Shown: positions 8,778-17,258, numbered from the stretch's first letter. The stretch: DNA of 51,643 bases from Candidatus Poribacteria bacterium (GCA_012271015.1 JAAXHD010000202.1:1-51643), one strand, 5' to 3'. The notes: generated by a model not told the origin, from the letters alone. Program-made: numbers and translations.

Positions 8778-8806
8778 ATGATAACATACCCGAGAAAATT
8801 TGTCAA
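8778..8806 (-). promoter_or_regulatory. Strong sigma70-type promoter, zinc-ribbon gene
   Basis: On the minus strand TTGACA (8801-8806) and TATCAT (8778-8783) are 17 bases apart. The start site near 8771 gives a leader of about 140 bases before the ATG at 8631, containing a short GTGG/CCAC hairpin at about 8690-8715. Confidence 0.65.
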
Positions 8807-8818
8807 GGGGAAAATGGT

Positions 8819-8930
8819 TTTCAGTTTTTAGCAATCAGTGGTCAGCAGTCAGTAAGATCGCGAGTATAACTCGCTCCTACAGAAGAGAATCCGGTGCGGT
8901 TAGAAACCGCACCTACCAGATTGGTGTTAG
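8819..8930. repeat. GTCAGCA-type array plus GGTGCGGTT hairpin repeat, copy B
   Basis: GTCAGCAGTCAGT-like heptamers (about 8819-8853) run into the same two-part unit seen at 6667-6741. The hairpin arms are GGTGCGGTT (8893-8901) and AACCGCACC (8905-8913) with a three-base loop. It lies downstream of the amidohydrolase gene. Confidence 0.7.
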
Positions 8931-8961
8931 ATTCAGTATGGTTGAAATCCATCCTATAGGA

Positions 8962-9786
8962 TTAGGCGTTTTGAAATTGCCAGAGATGGAGTGCAGTTTT
9001 TCCTAACACCCACTCCCGGTCTTCGGGTGAAAAGAAATCCATCTCGTCTCGGACGACTGACAAGGTTTCCGAATAACTGGCTCGACTGAGACAGACGGGC
9101 CAATCGGTGCCCCACATCAATCGCGCCCCCCCAAATGCCTGATAAACCTTCTTAACCTGTTCAAAGGTATCTGCCCACGGGTACCCCGTTTTCGAGATCG
9201 ACCATGTATGGCTAATTTTGACGTAGACGCGAGGGAACTGTGCGAGGTTCAGTAATAACTCCAGTTTTTCAGGTGCGTCAGGCGAGCAGCTTGCCATGTG
9301 ATCTATGACAACATCAAGGTCTGGGTGCTGTTCCAAAAGTGGCACGAGATCCACCAATCGCTCGGCTCCGGTGAGCATCAGCATCGGGACACCGAGGGTT
9401 TCGGCACGACTGAAGATGGGGGGCATCAACGGTCCAGCAAACCAGTCTCCCGCCTCACCGACAGAGGGACTGAGCCGTACCCCGTGGAAACCGTCCTCCT
9501 CCGTCCAACGACTGAGATGATCGGGTGCGTCCGGGTCTTCGGGGTTGATTCGACAGACACCCATGAACTTATCAGGATACCTTTTCATTGCGTCAGCGGC
9601 ATAACGATTATCCCAGCGGTAATGGATGACCTGAACGAGAACAGTTTTCTCTACACCGTTCGCCGCCATCAATTCCAATAGCGTCTCTGCTGTGGCATCT
9701 TCCGCAGGTGGGCTCGTCGTCTCTGGTGCCCATGGGAACTGGGGATCGTTTTTCCAAACGTGAACATGTGGATCGATAATTCTCAT
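8962..9786 (-). CDS. Amidohydrolase 2 family metal-dependent hydrolase
   Basis: 274 residues of the TIM-barrel amidohydrolase-2 family. The N-terminal metal motif is DPHVHVW (HxH, residues 7-9), a mid-barrel histidine sits in VVIDHMA, and the C-terminal aspartate is in GTDWPV. Relatives include lactonases, decarboxylases and uncharacterised sugar-lactone hydrolases; the substrate here cannot be told. The ATG lies one base after the stop of the upstream UPF0104 gene, so translation is probably coupled to it. Full length for the family. Confidence 0.88.
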   Translation of the reverse strand: MRIIDPHVHVWKNDPQFPWAPETTSPPAEDATAETLLELMAANGVEKTVLVQVIHYRWDNRYAADAMKRYPDKFMGVCRINPEDPDAPDHLSRWTEEDGFHGVRLSPSVGEAGDWFAGPLMPPIFSRAETLGVPMLMLTGAERLVDLVPLLEQHPDLDVVIDHMASCSPDAPEKLELLLNLAQFPRVYVKISHTWSISKTGYPWADTFEQVKKVYQAFGGARLMWGTDWPVCLSRASYSETLSVVRDEMDFFSPEDREWVLGKTALHLWQFQNA

Positions 9787-9787
9787 A

Positions 9788-10780
9788 TTATTGCTCCTTC
9801 GGTTTCATCAAGAACCCGGACGCGCCTAAGGGTAAACAGTAAAGTAAAATCAGAATGTGCAAACTAAATCCCGTAACAGTGGCAGTCTCTATAGATGTGC
9901 CGAAATGGTTTAGCAACCAAACGAAGGGAAATTCTGTTGTCCCGAAGTTCCCGACGGTTTGAACGGGCAACAGGTTAAAGACGTTGGTGAATGCGAGTGC
10001 GAACAGCACCTCGGTCATCGGGATTCCAACGCCCATCTCGGCGACGAGGTAGCACTGAAATCCGAAACGGATAATGAGACCCAGGACGGAATATGCCCAG
10101 ACCTCCAAGAACCGACGATTCGATCGGAATGTCGTTAGTTCCCGAAGCACTGCCAAAACTTTATCGACCGTCCACAAAACGGGTCGCTTCTCAAATGCCA
10201 ATAGCGGCGTGGCACACTGTTCCGAGAATCTCATACAGGCTTGTGGGGCGGCATAGACGAAGGCTACCACAGCGACCAAACCGCCGCCCATCAGAAGCGG
10301 TATGAGATAGAGAACCGTGCCAGAGAATGTGTCCCGAAGTGCAGCGCGCAGGAGCCACGCTGTGGAGACCACCAAGCCCATTAGGAGCAGTAAATCAATC
10401 AGGCTTGCTACGAGCAACGAAGCGACTCCCTGTGTTGCATCTACCTTCTGACGACGTTGCATCAGATAGACATAAGAGACATCACCTGTCCGCATTGGAA
10501 GGATATTGCCCCAAAAGGTATGCATCGCCAAGATTGGGAAGACCTGATGGACACGGCTATCGAGATTGAGCAGTGCCCGAAATCGGAGGGCTTTCGCTAA
10601 GACTAACAAACAGTAGCATCCGAACCCGATTAAAAGTGCCCTTATTGACAATCGGCTTAAGGTTTTTGGTATCTCTTGAATGTCAATCTCTTTTAGAAGG
10701 AAGTAAGCTATGACGACTGCCAAGACCGTCGGTAAGCCGATTTTGGTAACCCGTTGAAGTTGCTTTCTGTCCAAAGGCAC
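9788..10780 (-). CDS. UPF0104 / lysylphosphatidylglycerol synthase transmembrane-domain protein
   Basis: 330 residues with about eight hydrophobic helices and the family signatures ALRFRALL (about 65), the GNILPMRTGDVSYVYLM segment (about 91-107), and a late NVFNLLPVQTVGNFGTTEF segment. This matches the flippase-like membrane half of MprF (UPF0104/AglD group) without the synthase domain. Members probably move lipids or lipid-linked substrates across the inner membrane. I use the GTG at 10780; no strong Shine-Dalgarno supports it and a nearby TTG is possible. It is the first gene of a two-gene unit with the amidohydrolase. Confidence 0.85.
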   Translation of the reverse strand: MPLDRKQLQRVTKIGLPTVLAVVIAYFLLKEIDIQEIPKTLSRLSIRALLIGFGCYCLLVLAKALRFRALLNLDSRVHQVFPILAMHTFWGNILPMRTGDVSYVYLMQRRQKVDATQGVASLLVASLIDLLLLMGLVVSTAWLLRAALRDTFSGTVLYLIPLLMGGGLVAVVAFVYAAPQACMRFSEQCATPLLAFEKRPVLWTVDKVLAVLRELTTFRSNRRFLEVWAYSVLGLIIRFGFQCYLVAEMGVGIPMTEVLFALAFTNVFNLLPVQTVGNFGTTEFPFVWLLNHFGTSIETATVTGFSLHILILLYCLPLGASGFLMKPKEQ

Positions 10781-10872
10781 GCTCGCTGTGTGAATATTAT
10801 GGATATTTTATGTTTTTTTATGTTTAAGGGATTCGTATCATAGTATATGTGAAGGGTTTAATTGTCAAGAAG

Positions 10873-10920
10873 AAATGGCAATCGACGGTCAACAGTCAGC
10901 GATCAGCGATCAGTAATCAG
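10873..10920. repeat. GTCAGCGATCAGC-type heptamer array
   Basis: Imperfect short repeats of the GTCAGCA family between two divergently transcribed genes. No promoter is clear within them. Confidence 0.5.
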
Positions 10921-11003
10921 AAAAAAGATTGCTTTTTACATGGATGTATTCTACAATATACACTATCTTAACCTTCATAGAAAAGTGGTATTTATTTCGT
11001 CCC

Positions 11004-12233
11004 ATGGAAAACCCTCAAGATCCTTCTAAAACGTCCTCTCGGAAACAGTTCTATTTTCTGACGTTATCCCATACTGTCCTCGACTCCTACGCGACGCTCT
11101 TATCACATCTGCAACCTCTCCTTCTGACAAAGTTAGCAACTTCAGCGGCAACACGAAACAGTTTAGCTGGCAACTTTATCTCGATTTACAGTGTCTTCAG
11201 CTCGCTCGGACAGATACTCTTCGGGTGGCTATCGGATCGCGTGCGGTCAGTGCATTTCCTGACGTTTGGTGTCGGTTTCACTGCAATCGGTCTCAGCCTC
11301 CTATGGGTCGCTCCTTCGCCGCGTGCCGTATATCTGTTATTAGCGATAGGCGGACTCGGCATCGCCTCATTCCATCCACAAGCGACGACCTATGCCGGTG
11401 CGCTCGCCGCAGAGGGTAGAGGGATGGGAACCTCCATTTTTCTCACAGGTGGTAACGTCGGTCGGGCACTCGGTCCACTGGTGCTGATGTTCATTCCATA
11501 CAATTTCGGTTTGCAATACTTGGTTTGGGAAATGATCCCTGGGGTGATGTTAGCACTGTTGGTACCGAAAGTGCTGAAATTCGAGAAGTCTCTGGATCTC
11601 ACCGCTACACCGCGTGGCAGATTAGAAGAGGAACCGAGACCACAAGAACCCTTTTGGATTGTCGTCCGTCCACATCTTCTACCGCTCAATGTGCTATTTA
11701 TTATCGCGGCACTCCGAACCGTCACGGCAGTCGGGTTGGAAAATTTCCTTTCCATCTATCTGGACGACCAGAACTATTCCGACCAGATGCGTTCGCTCGT
11801 GATTGCGCTCTTCATCTTCGCGGGTTCTGTGGGTATCATGTCGAGTGGCTGGCTTATCACCCGTGTCAATACATACGTCCTGTTATTGGTCTCACTCCTT
11901 GGATCGCCGCCGCTTCTCTATGCTTCATTGCACTCTGATGGTCCGAGTTTCCTTGTGTTCCTCTTTTTAGGGAATGTGGTGCTTTCAAGTTCAATTACGG
12001 TTAACATCATCTTGGCACAGATGATCCTACGCGGGCATGAGAACATTGCGTCGAGTTTTATGATGGGTGCGGCGTGGGGTGTCGGAGGATTATTGAATAA
12101 AATTGTTGGTGTTCTGGGGGATCAATACGGTTTGCCTATCGTACTCGATGGGTTAGTGATGGTTCCGGTGGTCTTGGCACCGCTCCTGATTTTGCTACGT
12201 GATCAACCAAACTTGTCGAGACCGAATGTGTAG
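11004..12233 (+). CDS. MFS transporter, fosmidomycin-resistance (FSR) type
   Basis: About 409 residues with 12 predicted membrane helices. The start of helix 1 (SHTVLDSYATLLSHLQPLLL), the helix 2-3 loop FGWLSDRVRS (MFS motif A) and IASFHPQATTYAG match the FSR subfamily of MFS exporters. The substrate is unknown. The frame is open to 10929, but the extra 25 residues look like read-through; ATG 11004 (MENPQDPSK) is the most likely start, though its Shine-Dalgarno is weak. Confidence 0.85.
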   Translation: MENPQDPSKTSSRKQFYFLTLSHTVLDSYATLLSHLQPLLLTKLATSAATRNSLAGNFISIYSVFSSLGQILFGWLSDRVRSVHFLTFGVGFTAIGLSLLWVAPSPRAVYLLLAIGGLGIASFHPQATTYAGALAAEGRGMGTSIFLTGGNVGRALGPLVLMFIPYNFGLQYLVWEMIPGVMLALLVPKVLKFEKSLDLTATPRGRLEEEPRPQEPFWIVVRPHLLPLNVLFIIAALRTVTAVGLENFLSIYLDDQNYSDQMRSLVIALFIFAGSVGIMSSGWLITRVNTYVLLLVSLLGSPPLLYASLHSDGPSFLVFLFLGNVVLSSSITVNIILAQMILRGHENIASSFMMGAAWGVGGLLNKIVGVLGDQYGLPIVLDGLVMVPVVLAPLLILLRDQPNLSRPNV

Positions 12234-12235
12234 GA

Positions 12236-12511
12236 GTTAGCGGTCAGCAATCAGCAGTCAGCAATCGGTGAAGAGGTTTTCGTCTCATAAAGGTTTCCTC
12301 AAGGTATAAATAAAAAACGTCGCCGGCAACAACGGCGCAGGGTGTTTTTGATAGGGGTGTTTTTGATAGGGCGTTTCCCCTTGCTTGGGGTTTTTGATAG
12401 GGTGTTTCCTCAATTTCTTCAATTTCCCCTTGCTTGGATGTTTCTTTAACTCGTACACGAAAACCGTTAAAGTCAAAACAGCGTTACTTATCCACAAGGT
12501 AAAATTAAAAG
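12236..12511. repeat. Composite repeat, including an orphan copy of the leader-type element
   Basis: A GTCAGCA array (12236-12268) is followed by a head-type unit at 12322-12342, three tandem GTGTTTTTGATAGG-like units (about 12341-12425), and the leader tail AAAGTCAAAACAGCGTTA ... CCACAAGGTAAAATTAAAA ending at 12510. Here the tail points at no gene: it runs into the 3' end of the convergent barrel gene, overlapping its stop. A minus-strand frame across these units is repeat-derived and not counted as a gene. Confidence 0.65.
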
Positions 12512-13599
12512 TGCCACAACAGACTCAGAAAGTGCGTGCTAATTAGGTCGCCGAGAAGAAGTGCGTAATCGAGACGAAATTGGCGGACCTGGAGGCCGAT
12601 TCCACTTGTAATGCGATCATCTCGGTAACCCACACGGAGTGCCAACGGTTCGCTAATACGATACTCTACACCGATATGCGATTGACCGCCGTAACGCTGT
12701 TGCCACTGATAGGACAGAATCATCTCTCGGTTGAAAACGTGATTGTTCGTGTACGCGACGCCAATATTCCAATTCGCTGGAATAGATTCTTTTGGGGCAG
12801 ACAAGGTATTCCACGTTAAAGTCGTTTTCGAGATGTCCTGAAGATTGAACCCAAAGGCGAGACTGCCGAAGTCTTCTACATTGAAAAGCGCATTGAAATC
12901 GGGCAAACGGACGAGGAATCCCACATCAAAGCCGTATCCCCAACTCCCATAATTATAGGTATCAAGATCTCCGCCGTTCAGACGCTGTGTAATTAGCTTG
13001 GTGTTTATACCACACATAAACTCTGGTGGCAGAGAATCCCTTCCGAAATTATCCCACCATGATTGACTCACGACCCAACGCGTCGCAAGCGTCAAAATAT
13101 AGGCGTTTTCGCTGTCGTTTAGGTAACCCACTGGAATGAAATCGGATTCTCTGGGTCGGTTTTTCGCGAGGTTTCGCCGTGCTTCTGGCGTAATGTTGGG
13201 ATCGAACGCTGGAACGAGTGGATAGATAGGAATATCGTCTACTCCTACGCGAAACCATGACAGACCGAGGTTAAGTTTCGACAGAACTTGTGTTGTGCCA
13301 CTGATGTAGTTAAACGCGCCTAATCCTGAACGCCGTGCGGCGTGCATCAGACAGAGTTGGTAATTATCGGGGATACCCGCGATGCCAGCGGGGTTCCAAT
13401 AGGTAGCGGTTACATCGTCAGCGATGCTCACATAGGCACCGCCCAATCCGAGAGCTCTGCCGCCAACACCATTCGTCAAAAAATCACCGGTGTAGTTTTC
13501 AGCAGAGGCTGGTAAAGCAGTAATTCCCATCCATCCCATTAACACCACTACAAAATAGATAATATTCGCAGTATTAGGATTATGTTGCAATTTGATCAA
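12505..13599 (-). CDS. PorV/PorQ family outer-membrane beta-barrel protein (second copy)
   Basis: 364 residues with a signal peptide (hydrophobic about 14-32, ending ASAEN), then the PorV/PorQ signature ALGLGGAYVSIADD followed by YWNPAGIA. The remainder is barrel-like, with an FRLDYALLLGDL segment and a C-terminal phenylalanine (LLWHF). The start is a TTG at 13597-13599, supported by an AAGGGGAAGAG stretch upstream and by correct placement of the signal peptide; no ATG is available. Only the signature region is clearly alike in the two barrel proteins of the window, so they are distant paralogues. Confidence 0.83.
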   Translation of the reverse strand: MIKLQHNPNTANIIYFVVVLMGWMGITALPASAENYTGDFLTNGVGGRALGLGGAYVSIADDVTATYWNPAGIAGIPDNYQLCLMHAARRSGLGAFNYISGTTQVLSKLNLGLSWFRVGVDDIPIYPLVPAFDPNITPEARRNLAKNRPRESDFIPVGYLNDSENAYILTLATRWVVSQSWWDNFGRDSLPPEFMCGINTKLITQRLNGGDLDTYNYGSWGYGFDVGFLVRLPDFNALFNVEDFGSLAFGFNLQDISKTTLTWNTLSAPKESIPANWNIGVAYTNNHVFNREMILSYQWQQRYGGQSHIGVEYRISEPLALRVGYRDDRITSGIGLQVRQFRLDYALLLGDLISTHFLSLLWHF

Positions 13600-13640
13600 T
13601 GGCTTCTCTTCCCCTTGGAACTATTATGATGGCATATATG

Positions 13641-13705
13641 AACGGCACGCGGAGCGTGCCTATTACCTTTAAGAACGATATATGGAGTGTATTTACTACT
13701 TTTAA
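13641..13705. repeat. Paired palindromic repeat (GGCACGCGGAGCGTGCC type)
   Basis: The first unit is a perfect palindrome, GGCACGC-GGA-GCGTGCC, and a degenerate second unit (GGAGTGTATTTACTAC) follows. It is the same arrangement as at 7971-8046. The stem base changes between the two sites (GCACAC/GTGTGC versus GCACGC/GCGTGC) keep pairing. Confidence 0.6.
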
Positions 13706-14490
13706 GGTTTCACGGCACGCACGCAACGAAACCCGACATCACTACTCAACAGCGAAGGTTTCTCTGCGAGGCGATTTGCGACGCGCACGCTTTTAGCATT
13801 GAAACTCCACGATCCGCCACGCACAACACGCCGCTCTCTGTTAGCATCAGCATTCACGATAGCCCGTTGAACGTCTTCAGCCCCAGCAACAGGATTACGC
13901 GGCTGTCCATTCGCATAAAACTTTCGTTGATATGTATCAAGGCACCACTCAGAGACGTTCCCAGACATATCATATAAACCGTAGCCATTCGCAGGATATG
14001 TCCCTACAGGTGTTGTGCGCTCCTTATGCGTGCCAGATTTTGCATTCTTGCCGTAATTTGCTTTGTTCGCATTAATCGGACCTTCCCACGGATAGTCTTG
14101 TCCGATCAAGCCACCTCGTGCGGCCTTTTCCCATTCGGCTTCTGTAGGTAATCGCTTCCCTGCCCATTGCGCATACGCCATTGCATCGTGCCAACTGACC
14201 TCTACGACAGGATGCTGATCGGTCGGTGAGGTTCGAGAAACCGAGTCCGATAACGGTCGATGGTTTGTGTCTTCAAGGAACTGTTTATATTCTCCAACTG
14301 TTACTTCGTATGGGTCGATATAGAACGCATCGAGGTAAACGGTATGTATCGGTTTTTCGTCGCGTTCTCCACCGTCGTCCCCCATCTGGAACTCGCCCGC
14401 TGGAATGAGGACCATATCGGGTGCTTGGGCAGATAGGATCACCATAAAGTAAACAGTGCTGTAGAATAGGATTCGCAGGATGCTTTTCAC
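13702..14490 (-). CDS. Formylglycine-generating-enzyme-like (SUMF1 family) protein lacking the active-site cysteines
   Basis: 262 residues with an N-terminal hydrophobic signal (about 5-22), then the SUMF1/FGE fold: MVLIPAGEFQMGDDGGERDEKP, HTVYLDAFYIDPYEVTV, WAGKRLPTEAEWEKAARGG, YDMSGNVSEWCLD and RVVRGGSWSFN. In true FGE the strand after RGGS carries the two catalytic cysteines; here it reads WSFNAKSVRVANR with none, so sulfatase activation is unlikely. Many bacterial members of the fold are non-catalytic or bind ligands. The GTG start overlaps the stop of the PhyH gene (GTGA), so the two are translationally coupled. Confidence 0.85.
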   Translation of the reverse strand: MKSILRILFYSTVYFMVILSAQAPDMVLIPAGEFQMGDDGGERDEKPIHTVYLDAFYIDPYEVTVGEYKQFLEDTNHRPLSDSVSRTSPTDQHPVVEVSWHDAMAYAQWAGKRLPTEAEWEKAARGGLIGQDYPWEGPINANKANYGKNAKSGTHKERTTPVGTYPANGYGLYDMSGNVSEWCLDTYQRKFYANGQPRNPVAGAEDVQRAIVNADANRERRVVRGGSWSFNAKSVRVANRLAEKPSLLSSDVGFRCVRAVKP

Positions 14491-15356
14491 CGTTCAACTC
14501 TGTTCAAATCAAACACATTCCAGTAATACTGATACTCCGAGGAAGTCCAGTCTTTGTAAATTTCGTCCCAAGCCATCCGATTGAAATGCGGTAGAAGCGA
14601 TCCATCTGTGACAGGCTTGGAGTGTCCTTGATAGCGATAATCCACCGAGAGGCGTATCCGATCCGAAGTCTGATTCGGCATCGCTTTGTGAACGGCATGG
14701 CTGTGAAAGAAGAGTGCATCGCCGAGCTCGTAATCACCTGCGACCCAGTAGAACCCATCCGCTTCCAGAGGTGCTGTATCTATACCGAGTCCACCTGCGC
14801 CGAGTGCCGGTTTGACGGGATAAATCCCCCCTCGATGCGAACCAGAGAGCACTGACAATCCACCCAACTTTTCTGGACAGGGTCCAAGCGGTATCCATCC
14901 AGTATAGGTTTCCTCTGTCCCGCGGATGTGGATGAAGTCTTGATGTGCAGGCGTCGTGTATTTTGTGTTCTCCGGGAACATAATTCTTCCAATATTCCGC
15001 GGATGCACGAGCGTCTTTTCACCGAAGAGTTTGTCACACACGTCTATGACCGCTGGGTGGTGTGCGAACGCGTGGAAGGATTCCAAGCACTGGAACTCAT
15101 CTAAAACGGGCCAATAGCCATCATCACCTTCCATGAAAGGACCCCCGATACGGATGCCGTCCATCAGGGAGTCCCCCCCTTGTGCCCATCCGTGCTGATG
15201 GCAGATCTCCAAGAAATCTCGACGCAGTTCGTAGATAGAATCGGCATCAATCAAGCCACGAAAAAAGAGATACCCGTCCCGCTGTGCGCGCTCCCGGAGT
15301 TTTTCAGGTTGATCTAAGAGTTCATTTGAAACAAAAAAGGGTTCGATTCTTGCCAT
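14487..15356 (-). CDS. Phytanoyl-CoA dioxygenase (PhyH) family protein
   Basis: 289 residues of the Fe(II)/2-oxoglutarate oxygenase superfamily. The iron ligands are visible as TTPAHQDF (HxD) and the distal histidine in FFHSHAVHKAMPNQ, with the 2-oxoglutarate-binding arginine in DRIRLSVDYRYQ. The substrate is unknown; bacterial PhyH paralogues hydroxylate a wide range of small molecules. The gene has a GGAGC Shine-Dalgarno, a perfect consensus promoter upstream, and a four-base overlap with the FGE-like gene, so the two form an operon. Confidence 0.9.
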   Translation of the reverse strand: MARIEPFFVSNELLDQPEKLRERAQRDGYLFFRGLIDADSIYELRRDFLEICHQHGWAQGGDSLMDGIRIGGPFMEGDDGYWPVLDEFQCLESFHAFAHHPAVIDVCDKLFGEKTLVHPRNIGRIMFPENTKYTTPAHQDFIHIRGTEETYTGWIPLGPCPEKLGGLSVLSGSHRGGIYPVKPALGAGGLGIDTAPLEADGFYWVAGDYELGDALFFHSHAVHKAMPNQTSDRIRLSVDYRYQGHSKPVTDGSLLPHFNRMAWDEIYKDWTSSEYQYYWNVFDLNRVER

Positions 15357-15412
15357 AACTTGCTCCTTGCTTGTGAACGTCGCGGTGTTTTAATGTTGGA
15401 TACATTATAGAT

Positions 15413-15441
15413 ATTATACCCACAAAAGGCGGTGGTGTCAA
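15413..15441 (-). promoter_or_regulatory. Perfect consensus sigma70 promoter of the PhyH-FGE operon
   Basis: On the minus strand TTGACA (15436-15441) and TATAAT (15413-15418) are exactly 17 bases apart. The transcript start near 15406 leaves a leader of about 50 bases. Confidence 0.75.
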
Positions 15442-15554
15442 TTGCGTTGTCAGTTTGCAGTTTTCTGTTGCCCACGTTCACAGAACCCATGATTCCCATT
15501 TTCACACCTTTCGTTGCAGATCGCGTCGGTTTTCTTCAGGGAAATATATCTGCA

Positions 15555-15585
15555 GAAGTCGGGATTCGGAGATCCCTCCTACGCG
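15555..15585. repeat. GGGATTCGGAGATCCC repeat
   Basis: A unit folding as GGGAT-TCGGAG-ATCCC, followed by TCCTAC. The same unit is at 18473-18500 and, slightly changed, at 33383-33410; shorter relatives are at about 1629, 2469 and 20622. The 350-base gap between the PhyH and enolase-type genes otherwise holds only the two promoters. Confidence 0.6.
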
Positions 15586-15706
15586 GAGTCTGCCGCACCA
15601 ATATTTTTGCCTGTTATTTTGGAAGTGTGCTACAATTTGGAGGAATATGAGTGAAACACGGGGTTGAAAACTTCGTTAGCGACAGTTTTAATTGGGGAGG
15701 AACCTC

Positions 15707-16888
15707 ATGCTTAGCATCAAACATCTCGAAGCGATTCCGTTGAACGTTCCGTTCTATCACGAACGGGTCAGCCGACACATGCACCGTGCCTTAACACACG
15801 GCGAACGTGTCCATGTTTACCGGGTCGAACTCAGTAACAGCGTTATCGGATATGGCGAAAATCTATCGGATGAATCGGCAAATATTGAACAAGTCATCGG
15901 GCAGAACGCGTTTGCATGTATGAACGATGATAGCATCGGGTTCGGCATCCAGATGTCGCTTTTCGACGCGGTTGGCAAATCCGTAGATGTACCCGTCTAT
16001 CAACTCATCGGGCCTAAGGTTCGTGATCGGTGTCCTATTTCGTGGTGGGATATTGATATGCCGCCGGAAGACTGGGTTGCGGAGGTCCAAGAATCGGTCA
16101 AACGGGGTTACACGTCCGCGAAACTGAAAGCGCGTCCCTGGCGGGACATCTTCGCACAGGTGAACGGTGTCGGGGATGCCGTGCCAGCAGACTATCGGCT
16201 CGATATTGATTTCAACGGGTTTCTGCGGACTGCGGATAACGCCATCCCCGTGTTGCAACGATTAGATGAACATCCGAATGTCGCTATTTACGAAAGTCCG
16301 TACTATCTCGGCACGGATGTAGAGGGTGCAGCGCGGTTGCAAGCGGCTGTTCAGAATCGGATCGTCGAGCATTTCAACGAGGCGTGTCTGCATGCACGCT
16401 GTTGCGGCGGGTTCGTTGTCGGCGGTGGTGTGAACTCGCTCCTACGGACAAACGCGCTCTGTGCTTCGTTTTCGCAACCGTACTGGCTCCAGATGGTCGG
16501 TACGGGTATTACAACGGCATACTCAGTACATCTCGGTGCGGTGTTATCGCAAGCGGAATTGCCAGCAATTACGTGTCATGAGTTGTGGGAATCGGATCTG
16601 CTTGAGACACGGCTCCCTGTCGTTGAGGGTACGATTCAGGTATCGGATGCACCGGGGTTGGGAATTACAGTGGATGAGGCGGCACTGTCAGCGTATCGCG
16701 TTGATGCATCTACGCCGACACCACAGCAGTTGTTCCGAGAGAGTGAGTATACCTGTAGGGTGCATATCCCTGATGGAAGCGGTGGAGAGATCACTCACGA
16801 TTTCCGTGATGAGGCTGTCTATTATCCAGCGTTCAGTGAGGGAGAGTATCCGGGATTCGTGCCGGGTGTTTGGATGGAAGTAGTTTGA
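15707..16888 (+). CDS. Enolase-superfamily protein (mandelate racemase/muconate lactonizing type)
   Basis: 393 residues. An N-terminal capping domain (LSIKHLEAIPLNVPF) is followed by the barrel: SAKLKARPW carries a KxK-type lysine, LDIDFNG the first metal aspartate, IYESPYY the second acidic ligand, and VEHFNE probably the third; AITCHELWESD lies in the C-terminal part. The barrel is shorter and more divergent than in typical racemases, so the reaction (dehydration or epimerisation of an acid sugar) is open. The start at 15707 follows a GGGGAGG Shine-Dalgarno at 15694-15700. Confidence 0.75.
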   Translation: MLSIKHLEAIPLNVPFYHERVSRHMHRALTHGERVHVYRVELSNSVIGYGENLSDESANIEQVIGQNAFACMNDDSIGFGIQMSLFDAVGKSVDVPVYQLIGPKVRDRCPISWWDIDMPPEDWVAEVQESVKRGYTSAKLKARPWRDIFAQVNGVGDAVPADYRLDIDFNGFLRTADNAIPVLQRLDEHPNVAIYESPYYLGTDVEGAARLQAAVQNRIVEHFNEACLHARCCGGFVVGGGVNSLLRTNALCASFSQPYWLQMVGTGITTAYSVHLGAVLSQAELPAITCHELWESDLLETRLPVVEGTIQVSDAPGLGITVDEAALSAYRVDASTPTPQQLFRESEYTCRVHIPDGSGGEITHDFRDEAVYYPAFSEGEYPGFVPGVWMEVV

Positions 16889-16916
16889 GGCTTTGGCGAA
16901 TATTGTGCCTCGTCTT

Positions 16917-17240
16917 TCAAATAGCTTCATCCAATATCGAGGCAACGAGTTCAGAGAGACTCTTGCCTTCTGCCGCTGCACGTTTGGACAGTTGTATATG
17001 AACATCGGTGGGAACCTGTTGAACCCACGTTGGCGATGAACCCGGCTCAGGTATTTCCTGTCCATCTTCTGCTGCAGCCTCAATCCAGCACTGCAGGGCA
17101 TCCTTTCCATTTTCAATGGCTTCTTCAAGCGTCTCGCCATCGGACATACAACCGGGAAGGTCCGGAAACTCGATTAAATAACCGCCACCTTCTTCTGGTA
17201 GCAAGACACGTGTCATGAATGGATACATCAGTTTTGCCAT
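16917..17240 (-). CDS. hicB: HicB family antitoxin
   Basis: 107 residues. The N-terminal partial RNase-H-like fold is clear (YLIEFPDLPGCMSDGETLEEAIENGKDAL), and the C-terminus ends in a ribbon-helix-helix-like segment (TDVHIQLSKRAAAEGKSLSELVASIL), expected to bind operator DNA and give autoregulation. It follows hicA by 18 bases with a GAAAGGAG Shine-Dalgarno, the usual toxin-first order. It should neutralise the HicA mRNA interferase. Confidence 0.92.
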   Translation of the reverse strand: MAKLMYPFMTRVLLPEEGGGYLIEFPDLPGCMSDGETLEEAIENGKDALQCWIEAAAEDGQEIPEPGSSPTWVQQVPTDVHIQLSKRAAAEGKSLSELVASILDEAI

Positions 17241-17258
17241 CGATTCTTCTCCTTTCTA

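Noticed and set aside
9298..9681. Long plus-strand frame opposite the amidohydrolase
   Set aside because: Shadow of the minus-strand gene, which has clear catalytic motifs.
12285..12497. 70-codon minus-strand frame rich in KHP/QKHP repeats
   Set aside because: Its sequence is the translation of tandem GTTTTTGATAGG units; no homology or start signal.
15647..15667. Six-codon leader frame (MSETRG) upstream of the enolase-type gene with GGAGG ahead
   Set aside because: The TACAAT box at 15631-15636 would start transcription after that Shine-Dalgarno, and the peptide has no regulatory residue pattern.
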